64,000 nt of DNA from Pteria penguin (GCA_035048485.1 CM068585.1:14737501-14801500); one strand, 5' to 3'; counted from the first letter of the stretch, positions 38,955-52,059 are shown. Notes: generated from the sequence alone by a model not told the origin. A program made the numbers and translations.

Positions 38955-40545
38955 TTATATTGCATTGTAGTCGGACAAGTATATCCCTGTCCTCTATGCG
39001 GTGCTTTTTCTATCTCCTTGGTTTAAATTTCTTTATTATTTTGTTCATTTGATTTAATCATTTATTAACTCATTGCGTCTATGTTTTTATTCTATATTAT
39101 GATTTATTTTTTTATTAGTTAATCATTCTTTCAAATTTTAATTTCGGGAAAAAAGGAGAAGAGGTTGTTTAAAAGCGGCCCATTCTCAATAGACATTTTA
39201 TTTTTATTGCGAAAAATACACTAGGAACGCTAATTTGGTCGGATTTTATGGCTATTATGTACATTAATAACGTACCCTGCATCAATTTTTTTTTTTCATA
39301 TTTTCAAAAAATTTATTCTAGTAATTTATTTGATTATCGTTATTGAAAAAAAAAGTATTAATATTTTTTTCCAAGAGTTGTTCTTCTTTAACCATACTGT
39401 AAGTAAGTCGGTGTTGTAACCATGAGGAAAATATTAATCATACAATGAAGTTGTATTTATAATTGTCTTTGAACGGATTCTTAGCAATAATACCTTGTTT
39501 ATTTTGAAAATGCTGAAGCAGAAGTACTTGCATACAAGTAAATTATACACAAATTTAAATGATTTTAAAATTAGATATTTTAGTAGAATTGTTACCTTAC
39601 TTTTTATGCAAATGTGGAATTAGACGAGCGACCTCAACCATACTGTCCCTGGAAGAAGAAGTTGCTCACTTCTCCACATTTTTCATGTGAACTTATTGTT
39701 TTACGTAGTTTGATTTCTACAAAATGCATTTTATTTATGCTAATAACCTATTGCAAACATGCCCCGACAACGCGGACAGGTCTAAATACCAGACTAATTA
39801 TCATATATATTTTTGTATTATTCCTTAGATTTATGTATATGCATGATAACCATGACACATATGACAAAACATGGACATTCTGAGATAATTTTCATATCAA
39901 GGTGTATGGAGAAAAATTTGGGCTACAGCTGTATCTGACTCCCGTGTATCACTAATGCCCGCTTTGAGTGTACAGTTACTATTTTGTTTTGTTCAAACTT
40001 GACATTCTGTCATCATGCCAGAGTCTTTACCCTCTCTCTATTTGCTTAATAAAGTCCATAATCACATAATACATGGGATATATGGAAATCATGTCTCCCC
40101 TTTCCTTGTCGTTGTCAATCACTTTTTAGTACACACCTCCTAAAACGAAAAAGTCTTTTGTTCAAAATGACTTTGACGGAGAAATTTCTCGTTCTAGCCG
40201 AAATTTGATCATTGTAGTAAAGGACACCCATCGAGATTAAAGTAGCGAAGACAAAGTTGACCTTTCAGTATTTCAGTAAATTGATTTCCACTATAGTATT
40301 TCAGTGATGTGCTTTATTCATGGATTTTGCATTTTCTGACAGTCAGATTGTCAAATGAAACGACTCCGATAGTTGTGTAATCGCTATAATTAAAGTTGTA
40401 AGATGATATATGAAAATTATCAACAGGACGTTAGAAATAAATATCTTAGCTTCAAAGTCAAGAACGAGTATTGCATGTATCTTCGAAATATCTTACAAGA
40501 TTTTGCAGAACCTTTACAACCACACCCTTGAAATGCTTTTTATCA
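38953..40545. other. AT-rich intergenic sequence, no gene seen
   Basis: It contains poly-T and poly-A runs and short open frames (for example 39614-39883) without recognisable motifs or splice context. No RNA gene or element recognised. Confidence 0.4.
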
Positions 40546-41040
40546 CATCGGAGCCAAAGGCTCGAGCTATAATCAAAGCGCCGGCGTCTGTCATCCATCC
40601 GTATGTAGGTAAACTTTACACACTTTCGATGTCCTCAAAAACATGAGAGGGAATTCGATGAAACTTGTTTTGGATGAGACAGTACTCAAGGTCCCCAGAA
40701 ATGTTTTCCAGATCTGTCAGGGGGTGTATCCAGGATTTTGCCACATAGGTCCTAGAAGGATATATACAAACTGAATGTACCAGGGTGATCTAGAGAGGTG
40801 TCGCAAAAAGTATTTTGGGTTTTGATTGTTTTTGTTTTTTTTTTTTTTTTTGTGTGTGTGTGTTTGTTTGGTTGGTTGGTTGGTTTGGGGAGGGGGAGGA
40901 GTTCGTGGTGTTTTTTTTTTTTTATTTTATTTATTTATTATTTTTTTTTTTCGGGGGGGGGGGGGTTGTGTTTCGATTTCCCCTTTTATGACATTTTCAC
41001 TCATTTTGTGTTAATTAAATTTCATTTATTCTATATTGAG
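40546..41040. repeat. Diverged family A relic plus T/G-rich low-complexity tract
   Basis: GGAGCCAAAGGCTCGAGCTA and GATGAAACTTGTTTTGGATG match the start of the AGCTCACCTGAG family, and GGTGATCTAGAGAGGTGTCG matches its module. It then degrades into poly-T, GTTGGTTGGTTGG and GGGGG runs (40835-40965). Confidence 0.45.
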
Positions 41041-41442
41041 GATCAATAAAGAATTTATTTACTGTATTTCATTATAATTTTTTTTCAACTGTTATTTGTA
41101 AATTTCGTTTCGAAATCTAATTTTCCTGATTTTTTAAGATGTTTTTTTTTTCAATTTATTATCTATCAAAAACAGATTGTACAGAATTGTTATGCTGTAA
41201 TGATTAGAGTGTATGAAATTTGTTATCATTAGAAATGGTGGTACTGTTTAAGTCAATGATTGTTGGATGTACAATGGTGAAAATATTGAAGTAATTGATC
41301 AGTTCTGTTCTTTATGCATTATTCTTAATTATAACGATTCTAAATTTCTTGTATCTCAGCAAACAGTTAGCATGTCAAGGTAAGAAACCTGTGTTTGCCA
41401 TGCGTTCGAATGCTTGTGATTTACTTTTCAACCTTGTACTTT

Positions 41443-41960
41443 TTATGCCCAGCCATATATGGCCGGGAGCATACATGTATAGTATTGCACTTCGCCGTCA
41501 TTGATTCATTCCGTCCTACTGTCACGACACATTTTGTCTTCGCAACTCCTCTTAAACCCTTGGGAGGATTTTAATGAAACTTGGTACAAAGAAAGATGCA
41601 TGTTATAAGGGGAATGCTGTCGAAAAAGTTATAGAGGAGTTAAGACCCTTGGGCTTGGATTTTTATGTATAGTAAATTCACCTTGTCTTAGCGACTTCTC
41701 CTTAAACCTTTAGAGGATTTCAGTGAAACTTGGTACTTGTAAACAAGATCACAATACGTAGATATGCACATTGTAAGGGGATAGTAGTCATGTGCTCACT
41801 TAAAAATTAGTAATTTTTTTTAATTAGTAGAATTTGAAAGTTATCAAACGACACAAATTAGTAGAATTTGAATTTAAATGTTAGCATAAGGCACGTGCTG
41901 CTAAAAAATGTCACTTGAAAAATTTACTGGGGCATTCGTGCCGGGGTTACGCATATAGTT
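41443..41960. repeat. Dispersed repeat relic (TTTTATGCCCAGCC type)
   Basis: Begins ATGCCCAGCCATATATGGCCGGGAGCAT, itself a palindrome-like head similar to the family C left end. Two loosely repeated blocks follow with GACACATTTTGTCTTCGCAAC / CACCTTGTCTTAGCGAC and GATTTTAATGAAACTTGGTAC. No coding capacity. Confidence 0.4.
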
Positions 41961-43069
41961 TATTCCTTCGATATAAGTGTAGGAAGTTTACTGTTTCCTG
42001 CTTGTGAGGTTTGGGGTGCTCATGCAGGTAACGATATAGAAAATATCCACACTGAGTTTTGAAAAAAAAAATATTCCTCGGAATCAAGAAAAGATAAGAA
42101 AATTAGAGATTTATACTGAGACTAGCACGTTGCCTTTAAAGGCTGGCCGCATGATTTAAAATGCTATATTAGATATTTAGATCGTCGCGTAAATTTGTAT
42201 TTTGTCCCGTTTAGCATTTTTCTGTCCTTATATAGTAACATTCTCTGCGGTGATAGCTCCAGATGTAGACCTATCTACCTATACGTTTTCAATTGATTAA
42301 ATGCAGATTTAAATCTATCCTATCCGAATTTCGGGTATGAAAGGAAAAGAACTTGATTGCCCTTATATAACAATAGTACCAGGACCCTCTGGATTCGGTA
42401 CAAACTTCATGGTTGCCGAATCTGTGTTCACTTTATGCGCCCCTACTTCACTGGATACAATGAGAAATACAAAATAATTAGAGGAGAAACCAAACACCAG
42501 GTGGAGTAAGCATTTCTTGTTGGCTAGCTGCGCCCAGTATGAACTTCAAAACATATAAGAATTGAATCATATTTATGCATCTTTCCAACATTCCTTCAAA
42601 ACGGCTGTGGTCGATTGATTGGTATTAGGTTTTTCTGCTCGTAAGTTGGATTGAATTTTTTTGACTGTAGATAACAGGATTTGAAAGTAATCCATACCTG
42701 AACCCTTATCATGACGACCAGCATCAATCACACAAAAACTACTGGACTAAAGAAAGTAAAAAGGACATCTAACTCAGTTATGTGAGAAAAGTCGTCAGGT
42801 ACATGAAGGTCATAAACAAAATAAGTATACAAAAGACATCACAAAAATAATTAGTCGTAATGCATGTGTGGTACCGACTTGGGACGGTCAAATCAAATGA
42901 TAATTGTGATACAATCAGTGTGGTTCATCTGTTTGCGGGCCCACCTTCCCATTCGAAAAAATAATGTACTCAAACAACACACAAATAATACTATAATACA
43001 AATAATAATATCAAATAGAGAACGTTTAAAGTACTCCAAATAGAGAATATGGACCAACAGCAGTCTACT
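41961..43069. other. Intergenic sequence with scattered repeat relics
   Basis: The segment ACACCAGGTGGAGTAAGCATTTCTTG near 42495 recurs in diverged form near 45080 (GGTGGAGTAAGCATCCCCTG) and 47135-47195 (AGGTATGAGTAAGCATCTCCTG). No gene seen. Confidence 0.4.
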
Positions 43070-43173
43070 GTCCTATGAAATATTACAATTTATAAGGATG
43101 AAATTGAAATATTCATAATAGTCATTATGAATATTTCAATTTCATCCTTATAAATTGTAATATTTTATAGGAC
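43070..43173. repeat. Near-perfect 104-bp palindrome (50-bp arms, 4-nt loop)
   Basis: The left arm 43070-43119 and right arm 43124-43173 are reverse complements with one mismatch; the loop is AGTC. The arms begin GTCCTATGAAATATTACAAT. Flanking CTACT/AGTAG extends weak pairing. No coding content. Confidence 0.97.
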
Positions 43174-44390
43174 ACTACTCTTGTTGAGAGGCAATAAAAT
43201 GAACACTTCAACATCAGTGAGTTTTAAGTGTCTGTAGCATACTGCTACAAGTTCAATGTTTGGGGAAAATTTAGTCAAATTTTGGAACAAATCAGTGAAA
43301 TTTCCATTTGGAAGGATCCCTATAACGGACTGTTTTGAAGAAGACAAAAAACACTGAACATAAGTAATAATATTAATTGTGTGTCAAAGAGTTGCAGTTT
43401 CAAAATCCCTTGCTTTTCCAAAGTTGTTGGGTGTTTCCCCTAGACATTTAAAAATTTAGAAGTTAAGATCACACTTTAAAATTTCTAGATCCGCCTATGT
43501 TACCGATAGGCATGTACTGACAGACACCATGGTGGTCTCAAAAATTATACATGTATGTATACCCTTCCAGCTAAAAGAGCTGTTTACACCTGTAAACACA
43601 GCTGCAATATCAAACAGATTGGCGCCGTGTCTTCAATTCTTTGGTTTATTCCATTACAGCCATCACTGATAACAGACTGATTTGCGAATGAGATGATACA
43701 TTGTATCATAGATTTCTCACTATCTAATACCAGATATCTAGATGATCAATGAATCGGCCAAAATCAAAAATGGGTAAGTGATAACCTAAGAGGTGCCACT
43801 ACATTGCCATCACATAAAAGGTGTTGCCTTTTTATCACACAGTGACCAATTATAACCAATCAAAGTAGCACAAATCGATTTGTTATTTAAATAAATTAGA
43901 TATTTATCAACACCTGCATTGTATTTATATCGTAAGGCATAAAGTAAACGTTACAGTCACAGATTTTAAATATCAGCCCGTCATTTATCAGCAGTAATCG
44001 GTGCAGTTGTTAGTCCGAATAGCCTCAGTAGAATTTAAAAACATTACGTTTGAATTCCATGTGCGGGAAATAATTATATCTGTCAATTAATCAAATGCTA
44101 TCAGAAATTAAAGCTCGGTGTGTTGCAAATTGAATTGCTCATAAGGAAGACCATGACCGCAAAACTTCCACAGAGTAGATTTATATTTAATTTGATACCG
44201 TCGATGTTGTTTATTAGAGTCATTGAATAGCTAAACCTATTATTTGTGTGTCAAATTAAACGATTTTGAACAAAGACCTTTGGTGTGCATTTCAGTTAAA
44301 GGATACGGGAGTTGGTAAAGACGGAAGCATTACGGTTTGCTGAATAATAATTACGAAACCACTAAAAAAATTATATTGGCGTGTTCATAT
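43174..44390. other. AT-rich intergenic sequence, no gene seen
   Basis: A fragment resembling one end of the 44391 element (AATTTCTAGATCCGCCTATG) appears near 43480. Otherwise no recognisable gene, RNA or complete element. Confidence 0.4.
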
Positions 44391-44560
44391 GCGGATCTAG
44401 AGATTTTTGAAAGGGGGAGTTGCAGTCTCCCTTGATAAATGTTTTGCACTATCGGTCTGGAAAGGAGGGTTTGCATCACTAAAATGGCCGAAATGACCTT
44501 TTTGGTAAAATTTTCCGACCAAAGGGGGGGTGGCATTCCCCTTCCCCCTCTAAATCCGCC
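44391..44560. mobile_element. Small MITE with GCGGATCTAGAG ends
   Basis: The left end GCGGATCTAGAGATTTTTGA and right end CCTTCCCCCTCTAAATCCGC are inverted copies with mismatches. The G-rich and C-rich subterminal segments (AAGGGGGAG, TTCCCCTTCCCCC) also pair. It is 170 bp, non-coding. A related end lies near 43485. No clear target duplication. Confidence 0.55.
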
Positions 44561-45577
44561 AATGGTGTTTTAATTTATAATATTAAATTTTCATAACAGA
44601 ATGTCATGATTCTTATGCATTGTAAAGAGGCCTAGGTAGCAGAAATTGGGCAGAAATGCTGTCATGGAACTGACTGTAGGCTATCATCTTTATCATGTTT
44701 TGATTCGAGCCCAGATCGGGCAAATTGGACAGTATTCAGATATAAGCGGTTTACTTCGTGTTCCGGTTTCCAACACTAAACACTGACAGCTATTATATTA
44801 GTGAAATTATTCTTCACTAGCGAAATACAAAATACACACACGCGCGCGCGACCTACTGTCGAGCACCTTCGCTACAGAATGCTTGCAACTTAAGCATCAT
44901 ACTCAACACAGACTATCTGTTTGGTGTACATTGTACGTACATCAAAGAATTTCACGGTATTCAAACATTAAACTTCCGATTTTGAGTAGATGGATGTGAT
45001 ACTGCTGATAAAATAGTGACAAAGCAGAAACGTCCAATACAAAATAGGGGAAAGGGACAATCAGAGTTGGAATCAGGTGTCATGGTGGAGTAAGCATCCC
45101 CTGCCGATCGATCACACCCGCCACAGGGTTATCTGAGTTGCTGAAGTCGCTAGCAAATGACGACGCTGAATGTTTTAGAGTTATTTTAAAGGTGAATGGA
45201 GGCTAATGGAACTGATAAATCGTCATGCGTGTATAATTCATTACTTAGAATTTCTCACAATTTATGACATTTGTATAAAGTACCATCCCTCCTCATTCTT
45301 TAAGTGCGTCGTCACTTTGCCATAGTCGCCATTTTCTAAATTTCGTGTAGAAATACTAGTAATTCGTATAGTTTAAATATTCATACCTGCAATTCATAAT
45401 CGGTAGGAGTGGAATGTATCAGTTGATAATAATAGCATTGGTATGTGAGGTAGGAATTTATTAAGAGGTATATGGTACATTTAAATAGTGTGTTTGGAAA
45501 AAAAATGATATGAAGATGAGCAAAAGGTGAGTAACATTATATATGTTACTATATTGTCTATAAAACTGAATGGCGCG
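44561..45577. other. Intergenic sequence, no gene seen
   Basis: It holds a short (CA)/(CG) run near 44836 and a relic of the GGTGGAGTAAGCATCCCCTG repeat near 45080. Nothing else recognised. Confidence 0.4.
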
Positions 45578-46695
45578 ACATGTCATATAACCTGTCTGTG
45601 TACATACTAACATACCATATAATCTGACTGTGTACATACTAACATGTCATATAACCTGACTGTGTACATACCATCATGTCATATAACCTGACTGTATACA
45701 TACTAACATGTCATATAACCTGTCTGTGTACATACTAACATGCCATATAATCTGACTGTGTACATACCAACATGTCATATTACCTGACTGTATACATTCT
45801 AACATGTCATATAACCTCACTGTGTACATACTAACATGTCATATCCTCATTGTATACATACTAACATGTATAACCTGACTGTATACACACTAACGTGTCA
45901 TATAACCTTACTGTGTACATACTAACATGTAATATAACCTGAATTTGTACATACTAACATGCCATATAACCTGACTGTGGACATACTAACATGCCATATT
46001 CCCTGACTGTGTACATACCAACATGTCATATAACCTCATTGTATACATACTAACATGTCGTATAACCTGACTGTGTACATACCAACATGTCATATAACCT
46101 CATTGTATACATACTAACATGTCGTATAACCTGACTGTATACACACTAACGTGTCATATAACCTGACTGAGTACATACTAACATGTCATATAACCTGACT
46201 GTGTACATATCATCATGTCATATAACCTGACTGTATACATACTAACATGTCATATAACCTGACTGTGTACATACTAACATGCCATATAACCTGACTGTGT
46301 ACATACTAACATGTCATATAACCTGACTGTATACATACTAACATGTCATATAACCTGACTGTGTACATACTAACATGTCATATAACATGCCTGTGTACAC
46401 ACTAACATGTCATATAACCTGACTGTGAACATACTAACATGTCATATAACCTGACTGTGTATATACCAACATGTCATATAACCTGACTGTATACATACTA
46501 ACATGTCATATAACCTGAGTGTGTACATACTAACATGTCATATAACATGCCTGTGTACATACTACATGTAACATGTCATATAACATATCTGTGTATATAC
46601 TAACATGTCATATAACATGCCTGTGTACATACTACATGTAACATGTCATATAACATGTCTCTGTACATACTTACATGTCATATAACATGAATGTA
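45578..46695. repeat. 32-bp minisatellite, about 35 copies
   Basis: Unit ACATGTCATATAACCTGACT-GTGTACATACTA with frequent T/C, G/A and small indel variants. Toward the right end units change to CATGCCTGTG and gain a TACATGTAACATG insertion. Confidence 0.95.
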
Positions 46696-47420
46696 CATAT
46701 TTTATCGTTGTGATAATCTTCTGTCATAAAAAGTTGTAGAATGGTGTTTAGAACAAAGCTATGGATTATAATAATAGACTGAGTTCCTGTTTAGTGATAA
46801 GGTACGAATGGGACTATATGATAGCTATTTGAGTATAACAACCTATAATGAGCACTTAATGAAAATGATTGTGTATATATGCACACAAGATGTTATAGCT
46901 TGCTTGATGATGGACCATACAATAGTGGGTTGGAATCCCACTCCTCCTGCTTCTATTGAAGATTTTTTCTACTTTGGATAAATAAGATGAAATTCCAATT
47001 TCAAAATAAAATTTGGTCGTAAATCAGATACATCTGTGGGTTCCTAACAAGTTACTGAAATAACTTACACTGGTAACATTTAAGAACTTTACAGCACCCT
47101 CAGCTTTAGGTAAGTTGCATAACGAAGGCAGTCAGGTGGAGACAATGACGAAATCGAGCGCCAGGTATGAGTAAGCATCTCCTGTCAGAGTATAGGTAAT
47201 ACTATACCGCCTTCATGTAACCTAATACATGTACTATAACTACAAGTATCCATCAAAACAAGGAATTTTATCAGGAAGTGTTCGTTATCATGCATGTAGT
47301 GTTTTGCCTTATATATATATAAAAGCACAAAAAAGGAAATTGTAACAACATTCACTATTCATAAGTATCGGATCAACCTCAATGAAGGTTAATGCAAATC
47401 GCTTGAGAAAAAGGGGTCAA
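46696..47420. other. Intergenic sequence, no gene seen
   Basis: It contains a TGGGTTGGAATCCCA B-box-like stretch near 46926 (weak SINE relic) and the GAGTAAGCATCTCCTG repeat relic near 47170. No coding content. Confidence 0.35.
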
Positions 47421-48493
47421 TATATAAGCACAGGTAAGCGATAACGATACTAAAACAATTAAAAAATTGCCAAATTTTCGAAGCAATCTGCTTCTTCTTC
47501 AGGACACACACAAACACTCACACAAATATAAAGACACGAAAAGAAAGATAAAAAATATATACAAAGCACTAGTCTAATAAAAACTGGGGAAACAGAAGAT
47601 GCTTTGAACATGCGAGTGAACAACCATAGGTCGTCCATCAAAACCAAGAAAATGCATCTGCCAGTAGCCAAGCATTTTAACATGGACAACCATTCTTGGG
47701 AGGACATGATTGTTGTGGCCATTGACCATAGTGCGATGTGGACAGTAGATGACCGAGTGGCGAAAGAGGGCTTTTGGCAACATAGGCTTCACACTATAGA
47801 ACCAAGCGGTCTAAACAAAGTGTCAGATGTCCTTTTGATGAACAAGAAGTATTGACACCAGCATCCTATATTATGAAATAGAGCAGTCTGCGTCTGTTTG
47901 TCCCAAACACCGTATCTTTTGTGGAGATGCCCATTTTTGGGTAGGGTTTGGTATGGACAGACGATAGGAATCCGTGTCTTTATACTTGTCATGTAACTCG
48001 CCATCCAATATTACCACTTGTCTTGACAGTTTTTTAGTTGTTTTTTTTTTTTTGTGTGTTTGTGTTTTTTTTTTTTTTTTTTTTTTGTTTTTTGTTTTTG
48101 TACTTACTTATTTTATCACTTATTTGTTTTTCACTCCCATTTATTTCTGTTATTTATTTTCTTTGTCCTTCTATCTATAACTTCTTATCACCTAGTCTAA
48201 TTACCTTCAGTAGGTCAATGCAAATACATTTTAGGGGGCGCCACTTGACCTGTAAGCAAGCTGTCGGCTTGTGTTTGGCTCATTTCCTATTAAATAGCGC
48301 ATAGAGAAACGCTCAATATGTAGCCAATTGAAGAAACCAGTTTTTATTAGACTAGTGCTTTGTATATATTTTCTATCTTTCTTCTTGTGTCTTTATATTT
48401 GTGAGTGTTTGTGTGTGTCCTGAAGAAGAAGCAGATTGCTTCGAAAATTTGGCAATTTTTAAATTGTTTTAGTATCGTTATCGCTTACCTGTG

Positions 48494-48503
<10 letters not shown>
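47421..48503 (+). mobile_element. Penelope-like retroelement remnant between ~167-bp inverted repeats
   Basis: The left arm 47421-47587 and right arm 48337-48503 are reverse complements with few differences. They include GGTAAGCGATAACGATACTA and the CTGAAGAAGAAGCAGATTGC-TTCGAAAATTTGGCAA block. Between them lies the C-terminal part of a GIY-YIG endonuclease, then T-rich non-coding sequence. Penelope-like elements encode a reverse transcriptase fused to a C-terminal GIY-YIG nuclease, are often severely 5' truncated, and carry terminal repeats in either orientation; this layout fits. The reverse transcriptase is absent. A (TA)n run follows the right arm. Confidence 0.75.
47604..47855 (+). pseudogene. 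C-terminal fragment of Penelope-like GIY-YIG endonuclease
   Basis: 83 codons to a TGA. Visible motifs, in order, are RVNNHRSSIKTKK, LPVAKHFN, NHSWEDMIVVAID, RVAKEGFW, HRLHTIEPSGLN. This matches the end of the nuclease domain attached to Penelope-like reverse transcriptases (R.N.HR, PVA.HF, H...D, KE.FW, L.T..P.GLN). The N-terminal GIY and YIG strands are missing because the left inverted arm cuts in at 47588. The first Met is not a real start. It lacks the reverse transcriptase, so it is dead. Confidence 0.8.

Positions 48504-48546
<43 letters not shown>
48499..48546. repeat. (TA)n microsatellite abutting the right arm of the Penelope-like remnant
   Basis: Pure TA run. A shorter TATATATATA precedes AAAGCACA at 47312-47330, on the left side of the same element. 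This suggests insertion into, or growth of, TA-rich target DNA. Confidence 0.95.
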
Positions 48547-48549
<3 letters not shown>

Positions 48550-50226
48550 GGTGCGTATGTAATTTCATGTCTTAGAAAAGATCTATATGGTGGTGAATAC
48601 AACTTTTTAAAACGAGATATGCACAGTGGCAAATATAAAGCATTTCAACGGGAAAAGAGGCGCGCCCCGTCATAGTACATCCTACTTCACGGCATGGTGT
48701 AAACTACCGTAATGATGAACGAGGATGAAAGCAGATTTTCTGATGCACACTTTGTTGTCATCGTACTGTATTCGTGTCGTTTCCTATTAACGATGCCTTA
48801 TAAGAGTGATTTATTCACGTCCCAACCTCGGTAGAGTGGCACGACGTCGGGTCGCACAGCTACATCTCTGATGTCTAAGGCAGAAATCGAAGCCGGAATA
48901 ATTACACAGATAATGATTTCTTCTGAAGATATTTAAAGAGAAAAACGATCACTTGCCAAAAGATCTGATTCACCAGATAATGTCAATTATCTCCCCTTAT
49001 AAGTCAGCGATTCAAAGGAGGAGGTTACAGCACGGCGACTGATCTGACTGCAGAAAGTAGGTTATAGAATAGAGAGGGGCGTAGAAAAGTCAGGGAAATC
49101 TTTATCTAATTTTATTTCAAATAAAATAAATATTCTCTTCGTTTTCAGAAGAGTAAGCATTATTTGGAAGAGTTTATACGTATATTCCAAATAATGAAAA
49201 AGGTGGAACAAAACTTTACCATGGCAGGGCAATACATAGGATGGTTAAACTAATTGCTGCTAAGTCATGTGGAAGAATTAAGACTCGTCCATTATCTGAA
49301 AAAATGTAACTGTTGTCATGGAAAACATTTATATAGTGTAGACATGTATGTATCATTTGTCATGGTCATATTATTTACTGGAAACATGTCATTTCACTAA
49401 CTAACGTTCTTGCTTTCTAAAGTATATTTCTGAGACGGACTGTTCAACTTATTTTGTTACAGTATTCTCAACTCCGGAAGTACTCCTAAAGTGGTACATG
49501 TATGTGTAAATATAAGTCTAGCTCTTCATTTATCATAAATAAATTGGTTATTGTTATAAATAAAATATTTCCGTAGGAAAGAATTCATTATCTCTCTCAC
49601 TATATTTTCCACACAGCCAAAAATTAAAGTGTATTCAATTCTTTTCAGTGTAAGTGCACAAATTCATCTCGGTTCTTTATAACTTTATATAATACGGTAC
49701 ATCAGTAAACATTTGTGCAATACATGCATACAATACGTGCATACAATATATAATACAATGTATGTGAAACTGTGACAAAAAGGGAATTAGACGTGAATTA
49801 AACGTTTTCATTCCGCATGTTATGGGCTAAATGAAGAAACTTTTTATCAGGATGGATGCCATATTTTTCTGTATAAACTAGTATTCTAGTAATTTTGCAT
49901 TGCATTCGATAAGAAAGAACTACCACTGTATTGTATAATATAGCGAAGTGTTTAATGGCATGCATTGCAGTATATATATCGTGGCTGTTCCTTCCCCTCC
50001 TCCGCCGAGGCTGTATGTAGACGTCACATTTAGTGTAGTGGTCATCATAAAAGCCATACATGTACTTACTCATCAGAGAATCCGTGCTCGATCCCCGGAC
50101 AGGCCGCTATATTTAAAACAGATGAAAGTAGGAGAAAATCAGTGAACCACAAAATCAAACTGAACCAGAATTCCCGATTTTGCTGTCATGATATCGTGTG
50201 AGTTGGTGCTTTGTAACGTTTCCTCC
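48547..50226. other. Intergenic sequence, no gene seen
   Basis: A possible SINE head relic lies at about 50028-50105 (TAGTGTAGTGGTCATCATAA, then GTGCTCGATCCCCGGACAGG). Otherwise AT-rich DNA with no recognisable gene. Confidence 0.4.
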
Positions 50227-50598
50227 TTTTTAGCTCGCCGGGACGAGTGTCCGGAGAGCTATTGGCATACCCCCGTTATCGTTATCGTCATGGTCTGTAA
50301 ACAAAAACTTTAGCCTGGGTTACACTTTTACAACCATATAAGACAGGACTTTTGTATTTCATGTGTGTATTCCTCGTGACAAAAGGTGTCCATTCGTACA
50401 AAAAAAAATTGGCCTACTGACCTTGACCTTGACCTTTGACCTACTTTACAAAAACTTTAACCTTGGTCATATCTTCTTAACAGCAAGAGACAGGACTTTC
50501 ATATTTCATGTGTGTATTTCTCGTGAGAAGACACGTCCATTGGTAACTAAATATTTTGGTCTACACGGCGAGCTATGTTGTCTTCTGACAACTCTTGC
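50227..50598 (+). mobile_element. Helitron-like non-autonomous element candidate, family B, best-kept copy
   Basis: Starts TTTTTAGCTCGCCGGGACGA and has GGCGAGCTAT close to the right end, where the 6-bp hairpin GTTGTC-TTCT-GACAAC is followed by TCTTG. The interior carries two runs of TTCATATTTCATGTGTGTAT / CTCGTGA and a GACCTTGACCTTTGACC run. 372 bp, no coding capacity. Confidence 0.45.
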
Positions 50599-51869
50599 TA
50601 TGAGGTGTGACCACGTGATAGCGGGTTAAGGATCCGTGGCACTGGAATGACAGACATGTGCTAGAGTCTCAAATTTAGGACAGACTTGGCACCTAGTGCA
50701 CAATACCACTGATTCAAAGGTCTGGATCTGATGTACATAGTTGCCGACAAGAAAGAAAGAAAGAACTATAGAAAGAAGTTATGTATTTCGACATCAATGC
50801 ATGACTTGGTTGTCATACTTCAATGACTGAAGCAGAGTTTTCCAACAGAGAAATTCCTGTACCAAGTACGATTGATAATTCATTCCCCAATAATGCCTCA
50901 TTTGAAACATACACCACAATAATGAGAGTACTCAGTTTAAATGATAACTGGTTCTCATATGTAAGATCGTATCACCCCCGTATACAACGGACAAGGATTG
51001 TGAAATTCGAACATGGACGAACATAGATTAGCTTAATCGCTCATCAAAAGCCAGACTGACTATCTCATGACATTGCATGTAATTTAAAACGAAAGAAAAT
51101 CGAAAATAAAATATACAATGTCTCCGGAGTGAAACGATATCTTGTGCACGAATTAAATGAAATTTACAATACAGGCTAGTATATAATTCAATAGAAACTA
51201 GATTGCATTACATTGTTAAAATAATTAAGTTTTTTCAGTATTTGATCCATTCATTTATGCAACTGTCATGTCTCCACTTTACGACGTGTAATAACAGATG
51301 ATACTCTTCTTTTCTGATATAAAATTCATACAGTAAGGTATTTTAATCAATAATTATTTACATTAAGTTTGCCGGTAAACTGTTTTGAAATGAAAGAATA
51401 GCCCCGATTCGCTTTTATTGTCACACTGTCATGATGGCGAGTGTGTTATTTCAAGACGAAGGTTGATACGGTCCAAAATATTTTGGGTAAGATCTTAATT
51501 GGTTTCGAAATCAATTCAATAATCTACATGTATATACATTTACTAACATGTGAACAATTTAATGAAGATAATATATCGTTTATATAGAGTCATTAGTGTG
51601 TATCCATATTGTCATGAGGGACCTGTAGTGTTGTACGCCCCGCTGAGCTATATCACCAGGCCCAATGGTACACTATCACTCGACACGATTTCCGTGCACA
51701 ACGAAAATATTAAATGTGAAAGTGCCTGCAGTGCGTTAATCTCGCCTCTTGTCACAGAACATTGAAAATAATTTACCATTGATGAGACATACGTAGCAAA
51801 AAACACATGAATGACACATACTTGAATACATGCAGTCGTAACTAAATATGGCGATTTGTTGCATTTAGG
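50599..51869. other. Intergenic sequence, no gene seen
   Basis: Short open frames (50823-51026, 51550-51765) lack recognisable motifs. No RNA or element recognised. Confidence 0.4.
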
Positions 51870-51908
51870 TACGGAAGCCAATTAGGGCCACTTAATTTTT
51901 TTTATTTC

Positions 51909-52058
51909 ATCTTGAAAATTCAACATACTATCTTGAAAATTCAAGATACCATCTTGAAAATTCAACTTAACTATCTTGAAAATTCAACTTGACTATCTTG
52001 AAAATTCAACTTATCTATCTTGGAAATTCAACATACTATCTTGAAAATTCAAGATACC
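51909..52058. repeat. Left array of ATCTTGAAAATTCAAC repeats
   Basis: About 7 units of 18-23 bp, each with TATCTTGAAAATTCAA plus a short variable linker (CATAC, GATACC, CTTAAC, CTTGAC). The core TTGAAAATTCAA is itself a 12-bp palindrome. Confidence 0.9.
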
Positions 52059-52059
52059 G

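Noticed and set aside
39614..39883. 89-codon plus-strand frame
   Set aside because: Unremarkable composition in AT-rich DNA, with no domain, neighbours or splice signals to support it.
47459..47722. 87-codon minus-strand frame ending CPEEEADCFENLAIF
   Set aside because: It runs through the left inverted arm and antisense to the GIY-YIG fragment. The coding signal is on the plus strand.
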